This document shows positions 13,061 through 25,363 of a DNA stretch of 64,000 nucleotides, piece by piece. A program made the translations under genes and the position numbers. The stretch lies in NCBI GenBank assembly GCA_003993805.1, contig RSEF01000001.1:148556572-148620571 (forward strand), given 5' to 3'. The stretch comes from Himantopus leucocephalus. Its lineage: Eukaryota > Chordata > Aves > Charadriiformes > Recurvirostridae. The notes beneath the pieces are model-generated. The model saw only the letters and a program-made list of their open reading frames with translations. It was not told the origin of the DNA and made no database searches. Every line of letters begins with the position of its first letter. The first letter of the stretch is position 1.

Positions 13061-13433
13061 AATCATAGAATCATAGAATGGTTTAGGTTGGAAGGGACCT
13101 TGAAGATCATCTAGTTCCAACCCCCCTGCCATGGCCAGGGGCACCTCCCACTAGACCAGGTTGCTCAAAGCCCCATCCAGCCTGGCCTTGAACACTTCCA
13201 GGGATGGGGCATCCATAACTTCTCTGGGCAACCTCTTCCAGTGCCTCACCACCCTCAGAGTGAAAAATTTCTTCCTAGCATCTATTCTAAATCTCCCCTC
13301 TTCCAGTTTGGATCTATTACCCCTCGTCCTACCACTACATGCCCTAGTAAAAAGTCCCTCTCCAGCTTTCTTGTAGGCGCTCTTCAGATACTGGAAGGCC
13401 GCTATAAGGTGTCCCCGAAGTCTTCTCTTCTCC
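13061..13433 (-). mobile_element. CR1 LINE 3' end, minus strand
   Basis: The plus strand opens with aatcatagaatcatagaatgg, the reverse complement of the CR1 ATTCTATG tail, then runs through the 3' UTR and back into the reverse-transcriptase C-terminus (FRIDARKKFFTLRVVRHWKR is readable on the minus strand). The element is truncated near 13433 after cttctcttctcc. The first 228 bp form an inverted repeat with 9281-9508 at about 96% identity. Confidence 0.96.
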
Positions 13434-16400
13434 ATCGCAGGCAATATATGGCTCAGATGCCAAAGTATGCAGCAAAAGCAAGTTAAATAAACTTTGTAAT
13501 CTGTTTCTACTCCTGACTGATAGCTGCTCGCTAGGTATCATGATTTTGTGCTCTTTGGATTTACTCTGGTCCACTTTTGAAAACCCATTTTTCTACATCA
13601 TCTTTCTCCATCATAAAAGTAACAGGTATCAAAAGAGAAGTCCATGGTGTTCCTTACTTTCCTGGGCGTCTAGTTGTTGAAGAAATGCAGACTTGAGAAA
13701 CCATCTGGTGAATCTTCCTGGGCAAGTAACCTTCCTAGACAGTAACCTATGGTTCCTGTCCTCCTCACAGGCCTAGCATAAGAATATGGTCTCTGTCCTC
13801 TTCGTATTAGCTTAAATACCTGATAGAGATGAACATGCATGAAGACAGCAGGGTGATTAAAGATTCCCAGTAGTGTGTTGCCAATGGGCTGCCTTTGATG
13901 ATGTCCACCTCTGTATTCCACCAGATACTCTATCGGGGAAAATACTGTGTGGTCTCTAGCTGCAAAGGCTTAGTGCTGAACCAGAGGACCTACTTGTCCT
14001 CTTCTACAAATGCTCTTTCATCTTGGAAATGTAACTGTTGGCTTTTTGGGGTTTTTTTTTGAGCCCGTTTCTTTTTTTTTCCTCCAAGAGTAGACCCTGT
14101 TCCGCCAAAGCCAAGGGTGAAAACAGGCACGAGTGGAAGGTTGAGAAGAATTCCCACTGTTTAAAACAATGTTTAAATGTTCTTTCAGGACAGAAGAAAT
14201 GAACTGCATTTTGTTAAAACATGTTAAACCTGGTGGGAATACAGTCTCTAATTCCTGGCAACTGTGCTTCTCTCTCAAGCTATCATTTTTAGAGGCTCAC
14301 CCTTTTTCTCAAATACTTTCTAGGCTAGACACTAATTCCTCTGCTGACTTCTATTTATCTATCTCACTTATTTATTTTCCCTTCCTTTGCTCTGGAGGAA
14401 GGGAGTGTCCATTTCAGGTTCTGGTTGCTTTTTCAGTAGACTATGAATTTATGCTGTTTGTGCAGCACCTGGCAGAGAGGGCTCTCCACTCACACCTAGG
14501 GCTCTCCGGTATCACAGCCGTGCTAAAGGAATCATGTTGCTCTGGGAATATCACTGGTGCAAGGAGTTCAGGGGAGGCCGGTGGCTCCATGTGTTTTCAG
14601 GTCTCTCTGGCTTCCAGGCAGTGTTGGTGAAGTGATCCCAAGTCACAGTCGTTCTCCATTGCAAGAGGGGAGGAGGAGGAGGTGCTGAGAGGGGCGAGCT
14701 CCCCTGTGAGGACTGGGGAGAGGTGGCAGTGGGCTGCACCATGCATGGGTGCTGGCTTTGGGGGGGACCAGCAGCTGCACAGACATCTCCCACCCCATCT
14801 GGGCTCGAGGTCCTTCTTATGTTAAACAAAATCAGTGTTCAGGAGGCTGTGTCTTGGTATATGGCTGCTGTTCTGTCGGCCTGCTTGGTAAATTGTTTTG
14901 GGATAGCTTGAATACGAAAAGTGTGAAGAGAAAAGTCCTTTTACTATATTATATTTTAAGGAAAGCCAGAGTGATTTCCAAAGGTAGTCTGGCGGGGAAA
15001 GAGTTGTCAATAAAGAAAATTTTGCTTCCAGCTTAGAGGGGAAATTTGCATTGCCCTGTCTCATTTTCCATGTATGTATATGTGGAGAGATATATATACA
15101 CACACAGAAATTATTTGCTTTTGTAATAAAAAGGGTTTGCTTGTTCCGCATGGTTGTGGTGTCTTGGTTTTATTTTAACAACAGAATTGTTCTAAGACGT
15201 GCACTGAAGTTTTGGTCATTTTTGATCAGCTATACAAATTAGAGTCTCAGTTATTGACACTGCAGAAAGACAGGCTGTCTTCCTACCTCCTGTGTGTGCC
15301 TAGAACCATTCACAGCATCGGTTTGGCAAGAAGAAGTTTTGTCTGAGGAGCAGTTTTGACACGTCTGAGCTTTTTGCATCTGAGTAATTTTTTGTCTCCC
15401 AAGTACAGCAGTTGATACTGCAGTGCGGCACCACATCCATCCTCCATGGGTACTAGCTAGAGGAGAGAATGTAAAAAATAGTTTAATACGGTTTTGCAGA
15501 GCGACCTTTGATGCATGACCATATTGAATGGAGAGGACAGAAACAAAACGTCGTGAATGATGTGGCCAAGGTTTGGCTAAATCTGAGCTGGATCTTGGGT
15601 TGTTTGGTCTCATTTCTCAACTCCATACTTCTCTTCTTTGCAAGTTATATTAAAAACCCCTCACTTTCCTGTGCTTGCTTTCTCCTCAAAAGGCTATGTG
15701 AAGAACTCTGCGTGACGCCAAAAGCAATATTAGTTTTTGGAATCAGCTTTCAGGATGTGCTGAAAGTTGTGTAATCAGCACCTTACCTCTCAGAAAGACT
15801 GGGTGCTTTACTCTCCTACATCTCACAGGCGTGCAGGGCCTGGGAAAGTTGTTTTTTTCAGCTACTTGAGAGACCTGACTGGAGAATTAAATGGTCTGGA
15901 AGCGTATCAACAGTTTCTCCACCCTGGGTTCAAAGCTAGGCCCATCTTGACATCAGACTCTCTCTCCAGGCTATAACAGTATTTTGGGGAAGAAAAAAAA
16001 AAGAGTCAAATGAAACTTTAAAAGCATCATAGTAACTAGAAGAATACAGTAGAAAAATGCTAAATAAGGTTATGATTTTTGTTAAAACATAAGGGAAAAG
16101 CAGTAATAGCACAGTGATAAGCACAGAAAAAGAAATGTGAGCTAGTGTGGAGGGGAGTGAGCTGGTGGCAGCACTGCATCATCCACAGGAGAGCTGTGAT
16201 TCAGGATAGGGTCTTCCAGGCGATCAGAAGCAAAGTCTCGTGTTCTCAGCTTCAAAACTGTGTTCCCTCTAGAGACTACAACACTGCTGTCCTAAAATGA
16301 ATGTGCATTCCGAAAGCCCCTTAACATGACATTTTTACCTGCATCTGATGAACTGAAACAAGAGCGATTTACCGTAATGCCCTGCCTGAGAGCATACGGT

Positions 16401-19018
16401 GGTGCAATTTCAGTTTACTCTGAAGTATGGGGCAGAAACTGTGAGGTCCAGAAGTTGCTTCAGATGTTGTTCAGCTTTCCTTGCTGCAGGTGCTGCACCC
16501 TGCGTCTGAGCAGCAAACGGATGGTGGATGTCAGTACCCACTTTATGGCCTTGGTGCACGTGAACTGGAGTTCTGACTCTCAGAGATGTGGTTTCTTTTT
16601 AGATGGTTTAAATAATATTTGGGTTTAGATGATATTTATGAAGCATCTTGAAGTCTGCATAAGATAGGCCATTCAGGACTATGCATGTGTAAGCAACTTG
16701 TCTCTCCTTTTCAGCAGCTGCCTAAGCAAGTTTTGCGATTAAACGTTGTATGTTTTGGACTGCGGTTCCGCAGCGCGAGTGGTTTGGCAGCAGCGCTGGA
16801 TGAACGAGTTCCCACCCCTGGCACTGTGCTTAGAGTGGTGTAAACTGGTGTAGAAGTGGGGTTTGCATTTGATACAGCTGGGAGCCAGTTCTTGGGTGTC
16901 AAGAAGTCCTTAACCCTGGTATTGCCACTGGCCCACTAGGCTTACAAATTGCTGAATGCATTTTATAATGCAATATGCATAGCAGAATAATTGCTAAAAG
17001 TGGCCAAACGTGACTTGAAAACAGCTTTTTGTTCAGCAAAGAATCCTCCTCCCATTGCACGGTCGCACAGAAAAGGCTAGTGGGGCCAGGGCGCTGGTCC
17101 ACACTCCCCAGAGAATGAGCTGGGGCTTGGTGGGACAAGCAGGAAACCAGTGCTGGTGCTGAGAGACACCCAGCTGGAACCATTCCCTGCTGCCGGCCCC
17201 CGGAGCTCACACCAAGCCAATGTTTGTGCAGGGCTGTAATGAGGAAAAGCAGTGTATTGTTCATTACTCAGAATAACAAACTCCCGAGTCTCCAGATAAG
17301 CAAAACACTTTAGAATAAGCTGGACCTGGAGATTTGGACTGGAGCGTCCTGAGGGGAGAAGCAGAGCCGTTCAGATCATATGATGAGGGGCAATACCGGC
17401 ATGTATTTCTGCTGAGATTGCCTCTTCATGAATGGTTAAGTAAACAACCCAGGGAGCTGCTGGCCAGTTTGTCGCGTTTCAATATCTAGCATAGCGAAAA
17501 GCAAATAAAGAAATTATCCTGTAAACATTCAGATGGTAACAGGTTGATATACTGTCAGGGACAGTAGAAAACAGAGCAAACTTTGCAAAGCTTGTATATT
17601 TTTGAAGCAATCATAAGCTTTTTAATAAGGTAGTTGATGTGAAAATCAGGGCTGATATCAAATTGAAACTGAGTTTAGGAATTAATGAAGACATTTATGC
17701 AAATACCTTTGTGTCAGGGCTAAATCTGTATTTAATTTTGTTTATATTTTGCTTTCATGAATGATCTGAAATTTTAAACTAGATAATTATTGCCATTTGT
17801 GGAAGGTTACAGTTTTGGAGCATTGACACTGCCAAAGGCTGTGGAGAGTTCTTGCAAAACCTGCAACTTCCAAGAGGAAATTCAGTGTCATAAAGTTATG
17901 TCACTGAAAGGAAAAAAATCCCAAGCCAAACTTTTATCAATCAAAACCCAGAGAAAAAACAGTTATATAGCAACAGTAGGGAAGAGGATCTGGGCATTAA
18001 TAGATAAAAAATTAAACACACCACAGTGTAATTTGCAAAAAGGCAAAGACTGTTCTGGGCAAATTTCCTAATGTTTCTGCTACATCTGATATAGGATTTT
18101 CTCCGGTTCTTCCCTACAGGGGCTTAGTTTTATATTCTCCTCAGCCTTTTACATAAAGCTCGCAGAATCATGAAGCACAGTTCACAGATAATGTGTGCTA
18201 AAGTAATGGCATGTTTTGATTTCAAGTTGTATGCAGTGGGGGTTTGTGTGTGTGTATGCCCTGGACATGTATTTGGATTATTACAGGTCACGGTGATGGT
18301 TCTGAGTTATATTTATCCTTTGTCTTCCTTTTAAGTCCTCAGAGTGAATATTACTCTCTGAACAACACAGGCAAGACCGGGAATACTCCATGGAAGAACA
18401 GAGGACAAATAAAAAGCCTGTTGAGTGAGCAAAGGACGGGGATAGCCCCAAAAGTTAGGAAAAATTACTTTAGGCGTAAGGCCAGCTTTAATGAGAAGGC
18501 AGGTGGAGTTGGAAATACATAGTGTAAGAGGAGGGCCAGGAATACTTTAAAATTATTTTAAAACATAATGTTGGTATTTTTAAAAGTAGTAACAAAAAGA
18601 AAAGGATTGCTGCAGGTGACCAAAGAAATAAGCCAACCAAAAAAGGGTGACTCAATACGTAAGGCCAGTCAGAAAAAGGGAAGGATTTGCATCACGCGTG
18701 GAGTTTGGTGTGCTCAATACAAGCTTGGCACTCGAATGCATCTAAGGAAATTTTATTTTGTATGGAAAACCTGGGCTTTATTGAAATACAGTATTGTCTC
18801 AAAAAGCGCTTGCCATCCTCAAAAAATAACTTTTTGTCAGGATATTCCCTTAAATTATTAAAAAAAAAACCCTAAATGGTGAGATTTTCTGCTGATAATG
18901 TACATTAGGGGTTGGAACAGAAGCAAAATTTTGTGTGAAGGTAAAGGTTTTTTCAACCAGTTCCCTGTCTTGCTTTGCTTGGGTGAGCAAGATGTGTCTG
19001 TGTAATGGTGCTGAGCCT
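13434..19018. other. Long non-coding stretch, no gene recognised
   Basis: Mostly AT-leaning unique sequence. A GC-richer piece lies at 14600-14830 and a small CpG cluster at 16750-16810. An alternating TA/CA tract (15069-15107) and a short (GT) run (18243-18256) are present. The block 17440-17780 is AT-rich, lacks recognisable repeats and has many homeodomain-like TAAT cores, so it could be a conserved non-coding element, but conservation cannot be judged from one sequence. Confidence 0.6.
15069..15107. repeat. TG/TA/CA microsatellite-like tract
   Basis: Alternating dinucleotides: tgtatgtatatgtg, then atatatatacacacaca, with a GAGA interruption. Confidence 0.8.
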
Positions 19019-20300
19019 TGGTGAGGTGGAGGTCACAGCCGTACAGGTCTGTCAGGAAATCAGGCACCCAAGAGGGCAGAACACCTCACCCTCTGAGCTT
19101 CAATCGTCCCTCGCTGCGGGGATGCCCGGGGCCAAACAGCGACATTAAAGCCTCCCGAGCCACGGCAGCAAGAGGGAAGAGAACAGCCAGGAGCCCTTGT
19201 CCCTGCCGGGTGGTTCCATTCTCCTCCAGAAAGCATCTTTCTTCCTTGCGGCTCCAACACGTGTGGAGAGAGAGCGGTCTCCATCCCCTACGGCTCTTCA
19301 AAACCACTCCCTGCAGAAAAGGAAAACTTCTGCAGTTTTCTGCCTTCCCTTCGCCTCATGGCTGTGGGCTCCTGGGAAGGGTGGAGGAAAATGTGTCAGT
19401 GAAAAATGAGGAGTAAAGCTGTGGTGCACATTGTATGGCTTTTCTGAATCCTTAGTGTTTAGGCAGAGCAAAAATAGCTTTAAAGAGAAACGGGCAGGCT
19501 TGAGTTCAGGTCCGTGTCTTCAGCAGGCTGCACAATTATTTGACTTACAAACTCTGCAGCGTGATGGGTTAAGGAAATGCCCTTTTGCTTCTGGAGAATG
19601 CGCCTGAATAATCTAAATTTAGTGGTCAATTATAAAATTACCAAACAGTTAGGTTTTCTTCCTAGTCCGTGCTCATAAATGGCAGCGGCCAAGATGTGCA
19701 TGGGTGTTGCATGTCAGAGCAGCAGTAAACGAGCAGGGCTCTCCGGGAGAGCGAGCAGAGGCTTCTGCGACAAGCCCGAGCACTTGGCAGGCGAGGGAGC
19801 GGAGAAGGTGGTGACAGCAGGGGAATGCGGGGACCGCCGGTGGCCTCCATGGAAAGGCATGGACGAAGCTGTTGCTTTGCGTTAACCTTTCAAAGCAGTG
19901 AGCATTTCTCAAGAGACCCTATCTGCCTTTTCTGCTAAATATAGGACTGCCTTTCTCCTTCCCGGCTGGTAAGTGCGCTCCGTGGGCTGTGGGTGCTAAA
20001 GCTGTCTGCAGACTTTATCCTTTCTTTTCCTCCTGCCCCCCTCACATCTTCTGTGCCCAGTTCTGTAACATGCTTGTAAAAGCACTGCTGCTCCTAATAT
20101 GCCTACTGTCGTATTAGGACGCTTCCCTGGTGTGGGGCTTGCTCCAGGGAAGGTGCAGGGGCCACCTGCCCTGCGGCCGTGTCTCAGGGAGGCGGGAGGG
20201 TCCTGGGGCTCAGGTGGGATTCGGGGCTCACGGGGGATTTGCAAGCAGCAGGTGATGTTTCTGATGGGTGGGAGTGTCTGTCGAACAGTGCTTCTGAAAG
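19019..20300. promoter_or_regulatory. GC- and CpG-richer patch (possible regulatory element or unannotated first exon)
   Basis: CpG dinucleotides are much commoner here than in neighbouring sequence. About a dozen occur between 19730 and 19870 alone, in a genome where CpG is normally depleted. Downstream, CTG|GTAAGTG at 19966-19973 is a near-ideal 5' splice donor with its GT at 19969-19970. A CpG-rich first exon ending in a strong donor is a plausible reading, but no reading frame, TATA box or acceptor is convincing. An enhancer or chance GC enrichment fits equally well. Confidence 0.3.
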
Positions 20301-20649
20301 TCAGAAGAGCCATCCTGCAGAAGGTCTTGTTCTCTTGGCAGTAGTCTGTACATCAAAGGACTGTGTCTCCTATCTGTGCATTTAACGTAGGCATTTTGGA
20401 GCTGAGTCCCCACTAATCCTCTGGCCTCACATTCGGGAAAGCATCCTTCTTTAAGAGGACTTTTGAGCACCTGCTTTAATCTGAGGATTTGTTTTTTATG
20501 GCATCCTGGTTTCGAGAGTGAAAGGCAGGTTAATGTCCTGTGGAATGGGGGCTCGGGTGAACAGCAGTGCTGAAACCTGTGCCTACATCCCTTCCAGCTT
20601 AGGGAGTAGAGGCCTCTTCTGCAGAGAAACTTGATCCATCCAAACCCGA
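20301..20649. other. Non-coding DNA, nothing recognised
   Basis: No domain, RNA gene or repeat was recognised between the CpG-richer patch and the duplicate at the next single-N junction. Confidence 0.6.
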
Positions 20650-20758
20650 ATCTTCATGCAAAAGCTTGAGCTAATATATTGGGTGAAGTTTAAATCACAT
20701 CTGNATCTTCATGCAAAAGCTTGAGCTAATATATTGGGTGAAGTTTAAATCACATCTG
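20650..20758. repeat. Tandem duplicate around single N at 20704 (likely assembly artefact)
   Basis: The 54 bp at 20650-20703 recur without a mismatch at 20705-20758, separated only by the N. Exact identity and exact abutment point to an unmerged contig overlap. Confidence 0.92.
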
Positions 20759-21404
20759 AAATCAAAAATGCATTCATTTTAAAATTATATTTCTTTTTAA
20801 TATTTATTCCTATTTATTGATTCAGTAAAAAATGTCATCTTTACTGATTTCATTTTTTTTCGTTGATCCAAAAGCAACTGTCTTTGCAGGCATTGCATTT
20901 TTTCTGCTCTATATTTCTTTTTGAAGATGTTCAGCTTCGTGGATCTCTTTTTTCCTCCCCTTTTCAGGCTTTATTTTGCAAGTAACTCTTTATTGAGGAG
21001 TTCAGCATTTGTAGACCTGTGCTAGTAGCCTGGCAAGAATGCTGGTGATAGCACTGCATTTTCCTCGAAGGGACTCATTGATTACAGATGAGGCACCAAA
21101 CTCCTGTGAGATGTAGGTCCATCAATATAAGAACTGGCATACTGGCTAACATGAAGAGAATCCCTAACACCATAATGCTATTTTCTATGGTAGGCAGGAA
21201 TGACGATTAAAGAAAGTGTAGAATACAGTAGAAAAATTCAGAAGTAAGTGTAAGATATAAGGTATGATTTCCCATTCCTGATGGTTAGTGATTTGGGGTC
21301 TTCTTGAACTAGACAATAATGTCAGCGATTTTGTTTAATAGCCACTGATGGCTGGGAACTTGTCCATTTGGGTTTGGAACCCATTTGCAGTCCTGGCTGT
21401 CACA
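20759..21404. other. AT-rich non-coding DNA
   Basis: AT-rich single-copy sequence with T-rich runs. No gene or identified repeat. Confidence 0.6.
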
Positions 21405-21530
21405 GTCATGACAGTGAATTCCACAACAGAGTTATGTATGGCACAGAAAAAATACTTCCTAATGCTGATAGGGCCTGTCCTTTTGTACAAAGGGAAACCA
21501 ACAGGTAACATAACCTCTTTTAGGAGTAAT
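21405..21530 (-). mobile_element. Ancient CR1 fragment of reptile type
   Basis: The plus strand reads gtcatgacagtgaattccac ... gttatgtatggcacag ... atacttcct, which resembles the antisense of the 3' region of CR1 copies in turtles and crocodilians (a block with caatgaattccacag, then a k-a-g-tacttcctttt run). The match is only about 120 bp and is diverged, so the call is moderate. It matches the same old CR1 type as 51700-52735, in the opposite orientation. Confidence 0.48.
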
Positions 21531-24500
21531 AAGCCCTGAATATCCAGGGTTTTAGGTGAGAGAATGTACAGTTGAACAAAATGTCTAATTACTTCAGTTT
21601 AATTGCAGGCCATTTTTGAAAGGCAACCCGTAATCATCCATTCCTCCTGCTTCCCCTGCTCCAGGTATAGCAGTTGAGTGACCTCAGGGGCAGTTGTACT
21701 GACAGAGAATTAATCCACCAGAAGACTATTAATTTTCCTTCTGAGTAGCAGCCTTACCACACAGACACTAAACCAGGAGCATGCGGATGGACACGAGGAA
21801 AGCAGCAGGATGCAGGACCACTTCTGTGGTGGCAGCCCACCGCCGGACAGGTTAAGCCCATGGTGAGTCTGCCCAGGGTTTCAATGGCAGGAGTGTTTGA
21901 GAAGAGCGGAGCAGAATATATACTCTTTGTCTAACTTATCATATAGATACCGTAACTTTTCAGGGCTTTCTCATTAAGTGAGAAACTTGTTTGGTTTTGT
22001 GTAGTCCACTAAGACGAATTCCACCCTCAGTGACATGGGCACAACAGCCACATAAGTTTGAACAGAACATAGTTTATTAACTGCAAGGAGAACGACGGGC
22101 TTGTTTCTATTGTGCTTGAGTAGGAAGAGCCTCATAAATGTAGTTCTCCAATCTGTTTCCCTGACCTCCCTTGGAAAAAAAGTCCCATCAGCTATGCTAC
22201 AAATGGTAGCTACAAGTTTTCCTCCTCTTTATTATTGCTCTTCAGCTCTTAAATTGAGATTTTCCATTACAACACGAAGCATTAATGTACTGCTGTTTTG
22301 TATAGTGCACAGTGCTTATCCGCATATTGGCAGTGCCTTTATGTTCCAGTGCTGTAGCTAAGAAGTAAGAATTTACTTGCAGACGAAGCAACAGACGCTG
22401 TCAGGTTCACTTAGGTATTTTGATTTAATGTCTGAATTTAAATCAAAAGAACATCGATTCACTTAATTTATTTTCCTTTCTATGTATCTCATATTATTTA
22501 ATTATAATAATACCAATTTTGCCATAATGGTATTGCTCATTTAATAATATTCAACTGAAAATAAATGTGACAGTGAAAACACGAAAAGATCCTGAGTCAG
22601 CTAAAAAAGCCACAAAGCTCAGACCTTAAAGGCTTGGCAGGTTCTAACAGAGATGTATTTCTTATATTTATTTACAAAATTTGGTCTGATTTTTTAAAAG
22701 TAAGGGAGGGGAACATCTGAGACTCCTTTCCCCCACTTAAAAAGCCTGCAAAGTTCTGTTAAGAAAACAAATAGAAAAGGCTCTGAGTAGTGCATGTGCT
22801 CCAGAGGAATGCTATGGTCCAGCTGCAGTTGAAGCTGAGGGACATCGGTGGCTCCAGTTGTTTGCTTGCTGCAGACACAGAGCACTCTCATCTCTTCTGC
22901 TGAGAGTCTTCCCACATTTGTTTTGGTTGGATTCCCACCAAAAATGGTAGAGTGTAGGCCTGTGTGTCATGACAGCCCTCGAGCAGCAGCACTGCCACGT
23001 TCTTCTTAGCCCCCATCAAGTGGGAACCACGGTTCGTGCTCTGGTGCCTCCTGCAGCATTTGTTGTGCTGCACCTGTGGGGAGATTACACACGTCACTGT
23101 GCAAAGCAAAACACTCTGCTTGTTGGATGGTATTTCAGCGGTGAATCCAGAGGAACTGATAAAAGGTCACAACAGAGGGATGGGGGGGACAATATGGAAG
23201 GTTTTCCTGTGTGAAGTTCTGCCACGGCTTTCTGTCCAGTTGAAATAGTATGCCCGAGAGATGGCTTCTCCATCTGAGACCCTTAGCTGGACCTGAGGTC
23301 ATCCTGGAGGCAACAGATAGAGCTTTGAGAACCCAAAGGGGTGTAGCTTTCTCTGCCTTTGGTTCGGGAGCAGTTTTCCACAAGAAAGCAGGAAGAATCC
23401 CATCACTATCATTCACACTGGTCACTGTGGCATTCACAACACTGCCCTAAGGCTTTGTAAAGAATTCCAGGGAAAAAAATCAGACTTAGATTTAAGCATG
23501 TACAGAGCTTTAAAAGTACGAACAGTCTTTGGACTACAAACATGCTCAAAGCTAGGCGAGTAGCTGCTACCTTGAATCACAGCCATTGTCAGCAGCCTGT
23601 GATTAAATAAAGAGTAAGAGGGAGATTTGGATTGCACTTTGGATCTTTCACAATGGGTTTGAATTAAAGTAACACCATACTGAGAGCGTTCATTCACGAT
23701 TCAGTAGGGTAACTACATCCATCCCATTTATCGGAATAATCCAGATGGTAGACAGACATATACAGGCATCGTCTTCTGGATCTGTCTAAGGCTGATGGAA
23801 CAGGTCACCGCAACCATCTGTTCATCTGTGCTGGTAGGTGTCAGAGGTGCCAACAGACCAGGATGTATGAAAGCAAGCTGCTTATGGTTCAAGCAAGAAA
23901 TCAGTCAAATCTTCTCCGACTATCAGTGTAAACCATTCAAGCAAGCCAAGATGCTTTTGCTTAAAATGAAATAAGGAGCAGCATACAAATTTTTCTCTCT
24001 GTGGACCCGTGGGATCCATAATTTCTGTTAGGACAGTGATGATTCACCCAGGATGATGAGAACTTCTTGTGCTGGTACAACTGGGAGCCTGAGGGAGCAG
24101 AATAGCGTGTCATGGGCAGTTTTCAGCCATGACTTTGTTGTTTTGTGCCTGTTGTTGGAGTGTTCATCTGTAGAACACCACCAGACCTGGGAACCATCAG
24201 CAGCAAAATACTGCTGCCTGCCTTCTCACAAGTACCAATAAAAAGTGAAAACCTATCTTTTCCATCTCAGATGACCTGCCTGGGTCTCTCCTCATGTGAA
24301 CATTACTCTCATTTTCTTTGGAGTCTCTTGTGAGCTTATAGCCAGTCTGTCCAGTCCTTGTGGGACAGTTCAAGTGCCATAATTTCATCGTAAGGCCAGC
24401 AGCGAAGTTGTGCTGGCACAGGGACTGATCCGCATCCTTGGCTGTGAGTAGAGCTAAGCCAACAGGGATTGCTCAGGCAACATTGCTGGGTTGACTGGGT

Positions 24501-25215
24501 CCCCAGCTGTGTGTGCAATTTAGTGCTGTAGCGGGAGCTCCTGGCCATTGTGTCTTGAGCTCTGGGACCTGCTCCAACAGGCATTGGAGTCTGCTCCAGA
24601 AGGCGCTCAAGCTGGGGGCATTGGTCACATGAAGGCTCTTGGTCACATGAAGGTGTCCATTTTCAGCTAATGATCAAGAAGTTTGGTCATCCCTGTTGTA
24701 TTGTCGTATCCATTTCTTCATTCTTTATCTGCTAACGCTATCTTTTCTCACATTCTCTGTCATATAAAGACTTAGCAAATTTAGTAACAAACCTTTACCT
24801 ATAGTGAGCATACTATATCATAATTTAGTGGAAAAAAATGAATTGCTTTGCAAATTTCAGCTTAGTACCAATCGTGGATGGAGCCATGTTATAGATGAAA
24901 CCAGAGGGAGGGACATTCTCCCATCTCGCTGCCAGGCACATGTATACTTAAAGGGGAAGCTATAGATCCTTTGATTCCTGACTTTGATCTCTGTCTTTGA
25001 GTACTTCAGTCTGTTTTATGGGTAAACTCTTACATGACATTTCATTGAAAGATCATCATTAAACTGAAATCTTGAATAAGAGATACTGCTTGGACTATCG
25101 AGTTTACAAATTACAGCTTTATGTACACTGAAAATTGTTATTACAGACAGAATGATGTTCTTATACAGCTGTTATAGATGGCCACAGCAATTTTGAATGG
25201 AAAAGGAAATAAAAC
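21531..25215. other. Non-coding DNA, no gene recognised
   Basis: Mostly unique. The block around 22440-22600 is very AT-rich with many TAAT/ATTA cores and could be a conserved non-coding element. An 18-bp direct tandem repeat lies at 24621-24653. Several minus- and plus-strand open frames under 110 codons show no domain. Confidence 0.6.
24621..24653. repeat. 18-bp period tandem duplication
   Basis: ttggtcacatgaagg occurs twice at an 18-bp spacing. Short local duplication with no known family. Confidence 0.88.
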
Positions 25216-25263
25216 ATAGAATCATAGAATGGTGTAGATTGGGAGGGACCTTAAAGATCATCT
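25216..25263 (-). mobile_element. CR1 3' terminus, cut by assembly gap
   Basis: The reverse-complemented CR1 tail (atagaatcatagaatgg, then gggagggaccttaaagatcatct) runs straight into the N run. The rest of the element must lie in the gap or have been lost, because the sequence right of the gap is not CR1. Confidence 0.9.
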
Positions 25264-25363
25264 NNNNNNNNNNNNNNNNNNNNNNNNNNNNNNNNNNNNN
25301 NNNNNNNNNNNNNNNNNNNNNNNNNNNNNNNNNNNNNNNNNNNNNNNNNNNNNNNNNNNNNNN
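25264..25363. other. Assembly gap, 100 N
   Basis: Exactly 100 undetermined bases, which suggests a placeholder length rather than a measurement. The left edge is inside a CR1 3' end; the right edge is non-CR1 AT-rich sequence. Confidence 0.99.

Noticed and set aside
13151..13444. Readable RT-like peptide on the minus strand
   Set aside because: It is the C-terminal remnant of a truncated CR1 copy, not a host gene.
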